From Deltaproteobacteria bacterium (GTDB taxonomy: Bacteria > Desulfobacterota > Syntrophia > Syntrophales > UBA2210), in contig JAFDBG010000031.1 in the NCBI GenBank assembly GCA_019313385.1, positions 1 to 33,634 of the forward strand: 33,634 nucleotides of DNA. Reading direction: 5' to 3'. The notes below the pieces were generated by a model. It was not told where the DNA came from, ran no database searches, and was given only the letters and a program-made list of their open reading frames with translations. How positions within the stretch are numbered: the first letter of the stretch is position 1; every line of letters starts with the position of its first letter. Shown here one piece after another: positions 24,422 through 31,391 of the stretch. The position numbers were made by a program, and so were the translations under genes.

Positions 24422-24456
24422 AACTGTTTACAGTTGTCGGTTCACAGTTCACGGCT
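24422..24456. repeat. Heptamer repeats downstream of the four-helix-bundle gene
   Basis: Five units of period 7: AACTGTT, TACAGTT, GTCGGTT, CACAGTT, CACGGCT. The stop codon of the neighbouring minus-strand gene (TGA at 24451-24449) is inside this block. Confidence 0.78.
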
Positions 24457-24799
24457 TTTTCAATGAACTATGCAACGACTGAAGCATTTTGGATATTGAT
24501 TTCAATTCTTCAATTAATTCTTTCGCATCTGAATCACAAAATATATTAACTTCTCGTGAAATATAAATTTGTGTTCTCAGTTCCGCAGCCGATCCCTGCA
24601 CAATATTTATAAACCGTTGAAAATCCGGAATACTCTTTCTTTCACTTCCCTCAGCAATATTCGACGGAATAGATACAGATGAGCGCAGCATCTGATCCTT
24701 TATTCCATAATCACGGCAATCGCTTAATAATTCATAAAGACGTACCGATAATCTGCAAGATTTTTTCCAAACTTCTAAATCTTCAAAAGAAGATCCCAC
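24449..24799 (-). CDS. Four-helix-bundle protein (23S rRNA intervening-sequence family)
   Basis: A 116-residue all-helical protein with FEDLEVWKKSCRL near the start, RSSVSIPSNIAEGSERKSIP in the middle, and RFINIVQGSAAELRTQIYIS. These motifs define the four-helix-bundle/S23 family (PF05635, TIGR02436), first found as open frames within 23S rRNA intervening sequences and related to the Avd accessory protein of diversity-generating retroelements. Nothing else of a retroelement is present. It is not part of known T2SS operons, sits between gspN and gspC, and is bracketed by heptamer repeats in opposite orientation, suggesting an insertion. Start is GTG 24799 with AGAGGGAAG upstream; the stop falls inside the repeat. 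Confidence 0.88.
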   Translation of the reverse strand: MGSSFEDLEVWKKSCRLSVRLYELLSDCRDYGIKDQMLRSSVSIPSNIAEGSERKSIPDFQRFINIVQGSAAELRTQIYISREVNIFCDSDAKELIEELKSISKMLQSLHSSLKKP

Positions 24800-24826
24800 A
24801 GCTTCCCTCTACCTTCTGTTTTTTTA

Positions 24827-24861
24827 ACCGTGAACCGATAACTGTAAACCGTAAACCGTTA
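24827..24861. repeat. Heptamer repeats upstream of the four-helix-bundle gene
   Basis: Units ACCGTGA, ACCGATA, ACTGTAA, ACCGTAA, ACCGTTA (24827-24861), opposite in orientation to the block at 24422-24456, so the inserted gene is flanked by inverted repeat arrays. The gspN stop (TAA, 24861-24859) is inside the last unit. Confidence 0.82.
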
Positions 24862-25686
24862 CTTAAACCTCGGGACTGGATTTGCTACGGTTCCCTTAAG
24901 TGTGGTCGAAACTTTTTTGCCAATGGCGTGAACTTCCACATCACCTTTTATGGCGAGCCTGCTCTGCATGATATTTTTGTTCAACGATATATCCCCGTTG
25001 AAAGACCCGCTCAACTGTCTTCCCGCCATTTTTAAGTTGTTTATTTTCAGGGTGCGATTTTTGAGAGTCATATCCGCTTCCATTTTATCAAAGTTCATCT
25101 CATTGAGGCCGAATATGTCTCCCAAAAGCTGTACCCTTCCGTCAAGGAGCGCGATGTTTGCGCTGCCTGTGCCGTTGATGAACCTGTCCCGTTCTCCATT
25201 GTACGACATGGTTCCCTCAAATATGCCGCCAATTTCGCGCCCTGTCGCTGTTTTGATGCAGGAGCACTTTCCAAGGTTGATGTCATTAAATCCGGCATTT
25301 ATTCTGACAGGTCCTTTGCGTGAAAGGCGATTTGTGAAACCTATATCCGCCTTTATATGGCCTTCGTATGCATCCGCGTTCAAAAGCAGCGTCAGTTTGC
25401 CGGTGAAGAGGCCTATAATGGCCGGCCGCAGTTTTAAGGCGCTCATCCTGAGAATCAGGTCCGGTTTGTCCCTGAAGCCGATTTCAATGTTGCCCAGTCT
25501 TATACCCGGTAGCAAGCAGGGTTTCACAGAATCAAGCAGGAGGACAACATTCGGGTTGTCGCCCTCGACAATTGATTTGATATACCTTCCCGCGCTGTCT
25601 GACGGAAATCGAACATACAGAAAAATAGCCGTAATCAGCACTCCGTATATCGTATATGCAATCCATTTTTTTGTTTTCATGGTCAT
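24859..25686 (-). CDS. gspN: Type II secretion protein GspN
   Basis: A 275-residue protein with an N-terminal membrane anchor (WIAYTIYGVLITAIFLYVRF, about 8-27) followed by a long beta-rich periplasmic part of repeated strands (GIRLGNIEIGFRDKPDLILR, ADAYEGHIKADIGF, LDGRVQLLGDIFG, LKNRTLKINNLKMAGRQLSG). This AsmA-like, repeated-strand organisation is that of deltaproteobacterial GspN. Its role is accessory and poorly defined. It lies after gspM and, before the insertion, probably adjoined gspC. The stop is embedded in a heptamer unit. Start ATG 25686; a second ATG two codons later is possible. Confidence 0.8.
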   Translation of the reverse strand: MTMKTKKWIAYTIYGVLITAIFLYVRFPSDSAGRYIKSIVEGDNPNVVLLLDSVKPCLLPGIRLGNIEIGFRDKPDLILRMSALKLRPAIIGLFTGKLTLLLNADAYEGHIKADIGFTNRLSRKGPVRINAGFNDINLGKCSCIKTATGREIGGIFEGTMSYNGERDRFINGTGSANIALLDGRVQLLGDIFGLNEMNFDKMEADMTLKNRTLKINNLKMAGRQLSGSFNGDISLNKNIMQSRLAIKGDVEVHAIGKKVSTTLKGTVANPVPRFK

Positions 25687-25690
25687 AACG

Positions 25691-25790
25691 GTTTACAGTT
25701 ACCAGTTTACAGTTACCGGTTTACAGTTTCGAGAACCTCTTACCTTCCAATCTTCTATTCTTCTCATCTTCTTACCTTCTAATCTTTCAG
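25691..25790. repeat. Heptamer repeats between gspM and gspN
   Basis: GTTTACA and GTTACC(A/G) alternate over 25691-25725 (five units) with a sixth, GTTTCGA, to 25732. A pyrimidine-rich degenerate series of 7-8-base units follows (25740-25785; for example TCTTCTA, TTCTTCT, CATCTTC). The gspM stop (TAG, 25781-25779) lies in this second series. Confidence 0.8.
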
Positions 25791-26330
25791 ATATGTCACA
25801 AGCTGCATCAAAACGGTCAGGTATTCCGAACTCCCCTTGCTCTGTTTTATCGAAATCCTTTTGATTCTGACCAGATTTCTTTGCGACTCCACAAGGTGCA
25901 GATACTCGACGAGTTGTTTCAGCGTGATGTTTTCCAGATTCATCTCCACGGATGATTCACTGTACGGGCCCTTGTCCGTTGAGGTGGAGGGTTTCATGTA
26001 TTTTATGTTTGGTTTTACCCCGCTTCGCCCCGCCTGTTTTTCCAGAAAGGAAAACAGTGTAAAATCTTTGGACCTGAGGACAAGCGCCCTTCCGATGTCC
26101 ACCGAATTTTCTTTCAGCTCCACATATTCCGAACTGAGAGAGACGAGCTCTTTTAAGGTTTTCTCCCTTGCCTGAACAGAGTGCCTGGTCTTTTCCTTTG
26201 CGTCCAGAAAAGGGAACAGGGCAAACTGGAAGACGATAAAGATGGCGACCAGGGCAATGCCCGCGGACACATAATATCTTTCCCGCTTTGTCAGTTTAAA
26301 TTTAAATTTTGTCCAAAAATCCATCGCCAT
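25779..26330 (-). CDS. gspM: Type II secretion protein GspM (PilO-like)
   Basis: A 183-residue bitopic protein with a short cytoplasmic segment (FWTKFKFKLTKRERYYVSAG), one membrane helix (ALVAIFIVFQFALFPFLD, about 24-41), a coiled-coil, and a ferredoxin-like periplasmic domain (SSVEMNLENITLKQLVEYLH, NLVRIKRISIKQSKG). This is the GspM/PilO arrangement, which pairs with GspL in the inner-membrane platform. The gene lies directly after gspL with only a short repeat between. ATG 26330 is used; ATG 26324 is an alternative. Confidence 0.87.
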   Translation of the reverse strand: MAMDFWTKFKFKLTKRERYYVSAGIALVAIFIVFQFALFPFLDAKEKTRHSVQAREKTLKELVSLSSEYVELKENSVDIGRALVLRSKDFTLFSFLEKQAGRSGVKPNIKYMKPSTSTDKGPYSESSVEMNLENITLKQLVEYLHLVESQRNLVRIKRISIKQSKGSSEYLTVLMQLVTYLKD

Positions 26331-26336
26331 TGTTTT

Positions 26337-26390
26337 TTATCTCATCTTCTAAACTTCTAATCTTCTTATTTTCTTATCTTTTATCCCCAT
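26337..26390. repeat. Degenerate 7-8-bp repeats at the gspL 3' end
   Basis: Pyrimidine-rich units (TCTTCTA, AACTTCTA, ATCTTCT, TATTTTCT, TATCTTT). The array contains the gspL stop (TAG, 26351-26349) and encodes the last residues of GspL (DKKIRRLEV), so the repeat has either grown into the coding end or replaced the original one. Confidence 0.6.
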
Positions 26391-27902
26391 CCTCAAATCA
26401 AATCCGACCCGGCTCCCCTTTTTTATGAGACTGGCCGAGCTTATTGTGACGTCTTTAAACCAGTCCGATTTGCCGAGATTGTTTTTTATTCCGTCAACGC
26501 TGTTGAAGTTGTCGGTTTCGCCCTTGATTTTCACAGTTTCCCCGTCAAACGTGAAACTCGTGATAAGAAGCTCTGTGGATTCTGGAATAAGCCGGGAGAT
26601 ATCCTTCAAGATGTCCAGTGTCTTTATCCCGAATCCATTGCCGTTCAGTCCGGCGGAAGACCTCCGTTCCCCGGCGATTTTCACTTTGAGCTGCTGGACG
26701 GGATCGACTACCCTTGTGACTTCGGGACTGGTCTTTTTAAAGACAGCCGCTATTTCCTGGTTTACTTTGTTCAGGAGTGTCCTGTCATAATGGTAGCCCA
26801 TGTACAGATCAACTCCGAGGACGCAAAGGATTATGAGGACAAGCGCCGCTACCCACCTGAAATCTTTACGGAATTTTTCATACACCCTTTTCGGTCTGAA
26901 CCTTCCCCTGGCAAAGTTAAAACCCGCGCCCTTCTTCCCCTCCCCGGTTGCGAGAGCAATGGCCTGATTCATCAGCATGGGGTTCAAACCTTCCGCGACC
27001 CCCTCCTTTATGCTGATATCTTCCGCGGCGGAGCTGTCAACCGGCTCTACCGGAAGGGAGAAAAATGCCTCCATTTCGCCTGTGAGGGGAAGGTATAGCG
27101 CTCCTCCTCCGGTCAGGAATATCTCCGCGGGTGCTTCTTCAAGCTCGCCTTTCAACCGCAGGAATTCCAGCGTGTTCTTCACTTCAGAAAAGAATTCCCG
27201 GCACACTGCTGAAATCTTTTCTCCGGTTTTTCCTGTATCGCCCGACCTCTTTTTCTCCTCGGCTTCTGAGAATTCAATCCCGGCGGCCTCCGCTAACGCC
27301 CTGGTAATGCTAGCTCCACCGAAAGGGAAATGCCTTATGTGAAATATCCTGCCTTCCCTGAACAACACACCGGTGGTGTCTCTGTATCCGATGTCCAGAA
27401 GAAGGCCGCAGCCTTTGACACCGCCGGCTATCAGCTTTGAAACGACAGGGACGGCATCTATATTAATAGCCGATGCCTCTACATGGCATTTGTCAAGGAG
27501 CCGGATCAAATTACCGACGTTGGTTTCGGGGATCACGGCCGCGAATATCCCTGATTGATCCCGCTGGCCCAAAACCGTGTAATCTATGAGAACGTCTTCG
27601 GCAGAATAGGGGATAAGCGGTTCAAGCTCGTAAGCGATGGTTTTGTCAATCTTTTTTCTATCTTTGAATGGAAGCTTTATGTTGCGGAAGGAAAAACTTT
27701 TTGAGGGAAGCGAAGTTGCGCACACGCTGTTTCTGAATGCGTCATTTTCAAACAGTTTTTTCAGGGCGCCTTCAACGCCGCCCGCCTCATCAATATCAAC
27801 AAGAGACATGCCTGTGAGCTCGTACCCTCTCAGGCTGACTGTAGCCAGAACTGCTTTTATGCTGCTCCTGCCGATATCAAGGCTCAGAATCTTCTCCGGC
27901 AT
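26349..27902 (-). CDS. gspL: GspL with PilM-like actin-fold domain
   Basis: A 517-residue inner-membrane platform protein. The N-terminal actin-like domain has phosphate-1 type LSLDIGRSSIKAVL, IAYELEPLIPYSAEDVLIDY and the second phosphate loop LLLDIGYRDTTGVLF with ILTGGGALYLP (about 1-330). A membrane helix follows (WVAALVLIILCVLGVDLYMG, about 348-367), then a coiled region and a periplasmic domain (ELLITSFTFDGETVKIKGET). It binds GspE in the cytoplasm and GspM in the membrane. ATG 27902 overlaps the gspK stop as TGATG, indicating coupling; the TTG one codon upstream is less likely. Its final residues are encoded by repeat DNA. Confidence 0.9.
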   Translation of the reverse strand: MPEKILSLDIGRSSIKAVLATVSLRGYELTGMSLVDIDEAGGVEGALKKLFENDAFRNSVCATSLPSKSFSFRNIKLPFKDRKKIDKTIAYELEPLIPYSAEDVLIDYTVLGQRDQSGIFAAVIPETNVGNLIRLLDKCHVEASAINIDAVPVVSKLIAGGVKGCGLLLDIGYRDTTGVLFREGRIFHIRHFPFGGASITRALAEAAGIEFSEAEEKKRSGDTGKTGEKISAVCREFFSEVKNTLEFLRLKGELEEAPAEIFLTGGGALYLPLTGEMEAFFSLPVEPVDSSAAEDISIKEGVAEGLNPMLMNQAIALATGEGKKGAGFNFARGRFRPKRVYEKFRKDFRWVAALVLIILCVLGVDLYMGYHYDRTLLNKVNQEIAAVFKKTSPEVTRVVDPVQQLKVKIAGERRSSAGLNGNGFGIKTLDILKDISRLIPESTELLITSFTFDGETVKIKGETDNFNSVDGIKNNLGKSDWFKDVTISSASLIKKGSRVGFDLRMGIKDKKIRRLEV

Positions 27903-28462
27903 CAATCCACCTTCCAGGACAATATCTTTACATCTTTGCCGTTGCTGTTTCTTTCGACTGTTCCGCTTACACTTCTGCTTATACCATTCAGATAACCGCT
28001 GGATGTAATTCTGAATATATCACTCTTTGCGGTTATCAGCCCGGAGTCGATGGTTATGCCGTCCATGCCCGTAACATTATTATACCAATTTGACCCGGAA
28101 AGATCGTTTTCCTCGTCACGCCTGTATTCGTCCATGCTGGATACCATCTCTCCGGTGATTCCGTCGGCGAGCGCCATCAGCGCCAATTTGGGGGCAGTAT
28201 TGATATTTATCTTCCCTTCACCATACACGGTAAGATATCTTGCGATTCCGGGTCTCTCGTCCGTGCCGTAATACAAATCTTCAGTCATACCTTTTACCAT
28301 TAAAAGTTCATCAATACAATCCAGAGGGGTGTTTTTGCACGCGTATGGCTCTTTCAACCCCTCATAGTATATATTCTCGGCGCCGAAACCGGTTGTCTCG
28401 TCGTCTTCATCTATCCAGTCCCTGACCGCGTCCACAATATCGCGGGCCTGCTGCTCATCCAT
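27902..28462 (-). pseudogene. gspK: GspK minor pseudopilin, C-terminal fragment (frameshifted)
   Basis: Carries the C-terminal two-thirds of GspK: MDEQQARDIVDAVRDWIDED, the calcium-loop and disulfide region (TTGFGAENIYYEGL, KEPYACKNTPLDCIDELLMV) and the second SAM-like lobe (VYGEGKININTAPKLALMAL). The frame extends upstream of its first ATG without a stop, as DNQYNSKLGDLLTRFLTLPE, matching a normal GspK interior. It is therefore the continuation of the fragment at 28509-28757, not a separate gene. About 45-50 residues normally present between the two parts (the DESGKI...INRLV-type stretch) are missing, so an internal deletion with a frame change is likely. Confidence 0.82.
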
Positions 28463-28508
28463 GTCAAATTCCGGCAGGGTCAGAAACCTTGTCAGCAGAT
28501 CCCCGAGC

Positions 28509-28757
28509 TTACTGTTGTATTGATTGTCGGTTCAGGGAATCGAAACTGTTCTTGTCCTCACGCAGGAGCGCTTCGCCCGCGTAAAATCCTGACTTTGCAA
28601 CACAGGTGGCCTGGATTCCGTCGCCAAGATTCGCGGCTTCGTATATCCCGGATCTCGATAAGATATTCAGATGGAGCGTCACGGCGACAATGACGCTGAT
28701 CATCAGTATCACCAGTATCAACGCCACACCCCGTTCATTCATCAGGATCTTTTTCAT
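28509..28757 (-). pseudogene. gspK: GspK minor pseudopilin, N-terminal fragment (frameshifted)
   Basis: An 82-codon frame with the prepilin signature: NERG then VALILVILMISVIVAVTL, a hydrophobic alpha-1 helix cleaved after Gly9 by the prepilin peptidase. GEALLREDKNSFDSLN (the start of the GspK-specific insertion domain) ends the recognisable homology; then the frame runs into RQSIQQ and stops at TAA. In the frame one base later, GACAATCAATAC continues as DNQYN, the C-terminal fragment. Its ATG immediately follows the gspJ stop. Confidence 0.82.
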
Positions 28758-29429
28758 TTATTCCCCCGCTACCGGCAGAAACACCTTTGTCATAAACCTG
28801 TAAGGCCTGTCTTCATCATCGGGATTTATAAAAGCCATCTGTATGGACACGACAGTCGGCCCCTTGCCATGCTGGGCCTTCGAATCGGATTCAGAATTCC
28901 AGGAGTCGTACTCTTCCCCGACCTCGTCATAAAACGTATAAACCAGGGATTGCAATTCTTCGCAGAGGATGTATCCCCCATCCCTCGAGACCTCCTCCTC
29001 TGCCCCTTCCGGTTTTTCTCTATACAGTTCATCCTTCCGTTTCAGGATGCAGCCCTCTTCCCCATCTTCCTCTATGATAAAGTAGTTTATAGCAGCAATG
29101 CCCGAGGACCTCTCATCATAAAAGTTCAGGTGGGCGGACGAGAGGAATGACAGCTCCATGAACTCTTCTCTTTTCGTCTCGCTCTTGACGGAGACAAATC
29201 TGAAAGAGCCGTTGCTGCCGCAGACAGATCCAATGTCTTTTGTCATCCGGCCCATTGCTGTCCGTGCCATGCTGTAGATGCCATCGGCGTACTGCGTATC
29301 CTTAACAATCCTGAAGGTGCCGGTATAGGCGGCATATATCGTTGTCAGTACAGTCGTCAGTATAAATATGGCGATCAGTATCTCAATCAGCGTGAAGCCG
29401 TTTTTACCTGACATCTTCATCATTTTCAT
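28758..29429 (-). CDS. gspJ: GspJ minor pseudopilin
   Basis: A 223-residue prepilin-like protein with GKNG then FTLIEILIAIFILTTVLTT, the type IV prepilin cleavage site and N-terminal helix. The globular part includes MARTAMGRMTKDIGSV and SVKSETKREEFMELSFLSSA, the conserved GspJ pattern, and ends VVSIQMAFINPD. GspJ caps the pseudopilus together with GspI and GspK. The open frame extends to 29477 through the G-tract, which is not credible coding; ATG 29429 is chosen because the prepilin leader is short. An approximately 40-nt leader closely resembles that of gspI. It is separated from gspI by an ATPase gene. Confidence 0.88.
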   Translation of the reverse strand: MKMMKMSGKNGFTLIEILIAIFILTTVLTTIYAAYTGTFRIVKDTQYADGIYSMARTAMGRMTKDIGSVCGSNGSFRFVSVKSETKREEFMELSFLSSAHLNFYDERSSGIAAINYFIIEEDGEEGCILKRKDELYREKPEGAEEEVSRDGGYILCEELQSLVYTFYDEVGEEYDSWNSESDSKAQHGKGPTVVSIQMAFINPDDEDRPYRFMTKVFLPVAGE

Positions 29430-29459
29430 CAACGAATCATTTCTTTTTGCACCCACATC

Positions 29460-29473
29460 CCCCCCCCCCCCCC
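29460..29473. repeat. C14 homopolymer tract (G14 on the minus strand)
   Basis: Fourteen consecutive C's on the plus strand, exactly between the stop of the ATPase gene (TGA, 29476-29474) and the leader of gspJ. Such tracts are prone to slippage and to sequencing error. It marks one edge of the ATPase insertion. Confidence 0.95.
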
Positions 29474-30601
29474 TCATTTGATAACAAAATCGGAAAAGTT
29501 CTTCGGTGTAATTACAGCGGTCTCACTTCCGGGATAGGCATTCAGGAAGGTCTTCGGAAAACGGGCATTCTTCTTCGGATTCCATTTGAATTCAAAGGCA
29601 TTAAGCCTGCCATCGTATTCCTCTATGTAATCGATTTTCTGCTGGGCGTGGGTGCGCCAGAACCAGCGGTTAACATGCCGGCCCGCATAATGATTTGCCT
29701 TCATACGTTCAGCTATGAGAAAATTTTCCCACAGGACGCCCGTGTCTTGTCGCAGAGCTAAAGGGTTAAAATTCTTTATAACAGCATTGCGAATACCATT
29801 ATCATAAAAATATATCTTGCGACTTTTCTTGAGTTCATTTCTCAAGTTGCGGCTGAGGGCAGTCAGCCGAAACACAACAAAAGTCTTTTCCAGAAGATCG
29901 ACGTACCTCTCCACAGTTTCGTTGTCCGCCCCGATCAACTGGCCCACCTCCCTGTATGACACCTCACTTCCCATCTGTAATGCCAGCGCCTGAATCAGTT
30001 TTTCCAGGAGAGCCGGCTTTTTGATCTGTTCCCGGGCAAAGAGGTCTTTGTAAAGGTAACTCCCCGCCAGCAGGTTCAGAATCTCCCTTTCATCTCCCGC
30101 CTGTGTCACGACTTCGGGATAGGCGCCATAAATCATGCGATGCTCCAGCATGCGCTTTTCCTCGAGCAAACTGGTATATTCAGACATTTTCTGGAAGGAG
30201 ATTGGAAAGAGCAGATACTCAAACTTACGGCCCGTCAATGGTTCATTGATTTTATTGGCCAGCTCCAGAGATGATGACCCCGTTACCAAAACCTGCACAT
30301 TCTTCAGGTTGTCGGCCATAAGCTTCAGTGTCACTCCTATATTGACGATGCGCTGGGCCTCATCGATAATTACCAGTGAATGATGGCCAACCAGAGCCTT
30401 CAGTTGCGTAGATGTTGTATCTGAGAGCATTTCCCGAATATCGACTTCATCGCCATTCAGATAAAGAGTTGAAAGGTCGGACAGTTCGGCTATGTGATTC
30501 ACCAATGTCGTCTTTCCGACCTGACGAGCGCCCAAAACCAAAATGATCTTACCCTTATGAAATCGTTTAAGGATGCTTTTTTCGAGTGTCCTGGGAATCA
30601 T
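29474..30601 (-). CDS. AAA ATPase with C-terminal DUF4143
   Basis: A 375-residue protein of the AAA_14/DUF4143 family. Walker A LGARQVGKTTLVNHI is at about 23, Walker B SLVIIDEAQRI at about 76, sensor VLVTGSSSLELANKI at about 105, LTGRKFEYLLFPIS in the lid, a winged-helix segment (SYREVGQLIGADNETVERYV) at about 215, and the DUF4143 nuclease-like end (WENFLIAERMKAN, IDYIEEYDGRLNAFEFKWNP with E-x-K). Such genes are widespread in anaerobes, often with toxin-like or mobile contexts; function is unknown. It is not a T2SS component, and separates gspI from gspJ. It has its own AT-rich promoter with paired palindromes upstream and a G14 tract at its stop. AGGAGG lies 12 bases before the ATG. Confidence 0.9.
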   Translation of the reverse strand: MIPRTLEKSILKRFHKGKIILVLGARQVGKTTLVNHIAELSDLSTLYLNGDEVDIREMLSDTTSTQLKALVGHHSLVIIDEAQRIVNIGVTLKLMADNLKNVQVLVTGSSSLELANKINEPLTGRKFEYLLFPISFQKMSEYTSLLEEKRMLEHRMIYGAYPEVVTQAGDEREILNLLAGSYLYKDLFAREQIKKPALLEKLIQALALQMGSEVSYREVGQLIGADNETVERYVDLLEKTFVVFRLTALSRNLRNELKKSRKIYFYDNGIRNAVIKNFNPLALRQDTGVLWENFLIAERMKANHYAGRHVNRWFWRTHAQQKIDYIEEYDGRLNAFEFKWNPKKNARFPKTFLNAYPGSETAVITPKNFSDFVIK

Positions 30602-30643
30602 GACTTACTACAAACCTCCTCTCAACAAGCCGAGGCTTAACCA

Positions 30644-30687
30644 CTCGTCATTCCGAAAGGCCCTGAAAGCCGAGAAGGAATGACGAG
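30644..30687. repeat. REP-like inverted repeat upstream of the ATPase gene
   Basis: Perfect 11-bp arms CTCGTCATTCC (30644-30654) and GGAATGACGAG (30677-30687) with a 22-nt loop. The GTCATTCC/GGAATGAC motif is shared with the cores of the two MITE-like elements, but the 'CGTAAAAAGT' ends are absent. Confidence 0.7.
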
Positions 30688-30720
30688 GCAAATTCCGGGA
30701 ACCCATATCCGAAAAGTGTA

Positions 30721-30776
30721 AATATTGCGATTCAAAACGCAATATTAATATAATATATGCGATTAAGAACGCAAGC
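30721..30776 (-). promoter_or_regulatory. Promoter with two palindromic operators for the ATPase gene
   Basis: Operator A: AATATTGCG (30721-30729), 8-bp spacer, CGCAATATT (30738-30746). Operator B: TGCG (30758-30761), 8-bp spacer, CGCA (30770-30773). The two share GCGATT-A-AACGCAA and have centres about 32 bp apart, or three helical turns. On the minus strand TTGCGT (30774-30769), 16 bp, TATATT (30752-30747) forms a promoter, with operator B over the -35 and operator A at the start site: a repressible layout. Confidence 0.65.
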
Positions 30777-30825
30777 TTTATTTTAATTTGTTGCTCCGGC
30801 AATGGTCTCAGGGGTCAGTTTTCCA

Positions 30826-31206
30826 TCAGTAAACGGCAAACCTGTAAAGCACGAGCCGGTAGGAATTATTCGACTTCATTTTTTCATTTACAACCTTAAC
30901 CTCAAATTTTTTCAACTGCTCGAAGTCCGTTTCCGTCACATCCACCTGCCACGAATAATCGGAGAAATCGTCTCCAAAATCCCCGCTGTCGGAGGTAACA
31001 TCTTTCGAATTTGCCGCCTCTATTTCAGCCAGTTTACTTTGGGCAAGTAGAGCGGCAGTGGTTTCAAACCTCGCGCTGTTCGCCATCGATATGCTCTGTG
31101 ACTGGGATTGAAAAACTACAACGAGCGTTGTGGCGAGGATGGCCATGGCAATCATGACCTCAAGGAGCGTGAACCCATTTTTCTTTAATATTTTCATCAC
31201 TTTCAT
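30826..31206 (-). CDS. gspI: GspI minor pseudopilin
   Basis: A 126-residue prepilin-like protein: KKNG then FTLLEVMIAMAILATTLVVV, a complete prepilin motif with Glu5. The small globular domain has ARFETTAALLAQSKLAEIEA, SWQVDVTETDFEQLKKFEV and ends VLYRFAVY. Length is normal for GspI. It would be the first T2SS gene of the minus-strand operon, and is followed by the inserted ATPase instead of gspJ. Its real C-terminus may have been altered by that insertion; this cannot be settled without a homologue. ATG 31206 is used; a second ATG follows three codons in. Its leader is shared with gspJ. Confidence 0.87.
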   Translation of the reverse strand: MKVMKILKKNGFTLLEVMIAMAILATTLVVVFQSQSQSISMANSARFETTAALLAQSKLAEIEAANSKDVTSDSGDFGDDFSDYSWQVDVTETDFEQLKKFEVKVVNEKMKSNNSYRLVLYRFAVY

Positions 31207-31391
31207 CAGCGGACCATTTCTTCTCGCACTTCCTGATCTCCGAATCTCCTATCCCAAAGATTTTTACCACAGGATATGCGGATTTTCAACATGGGATTTG
31301 CATCGCTGTTGGCAAATGTGCTATTCCTCTGGTGTTAGAGTAAGGGAGGTTTTAATCTCCCCATGTTAGTAGAATAAACGGCTGGCTAGAA
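31207..31391. other. Divergent intergenic region between gspI and the HEAT-like gene
   Basis: Contains the purine-rich leader of gspI and an inverted repeat GGGAG (31344-31348) / CTCCC (31357-31361). No gspG or gspH sequence can be recognised. No promoter was convincing on either strand. Confidence 0.4.

Noticed and set aside
24449-24799. The four-helix-bundle gene as part of a diversity-generating retroelement
   Set aside because: No reverse transcriptase, template repeat or variable repeat is visible; only family resemblance to Avd.
19580-24861. The repeat arrays as a CRISPR
   Set aside because: Units are 7 bp, contiguous and degenerate, without spacers, and no cas genes are present.
29430-29477. 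GspJ starting at 29477 through the G-tract
   Set aside because: It would encode a poly-Gly leader; prepilin leaders are short and ATG 29429 gives a normal one.
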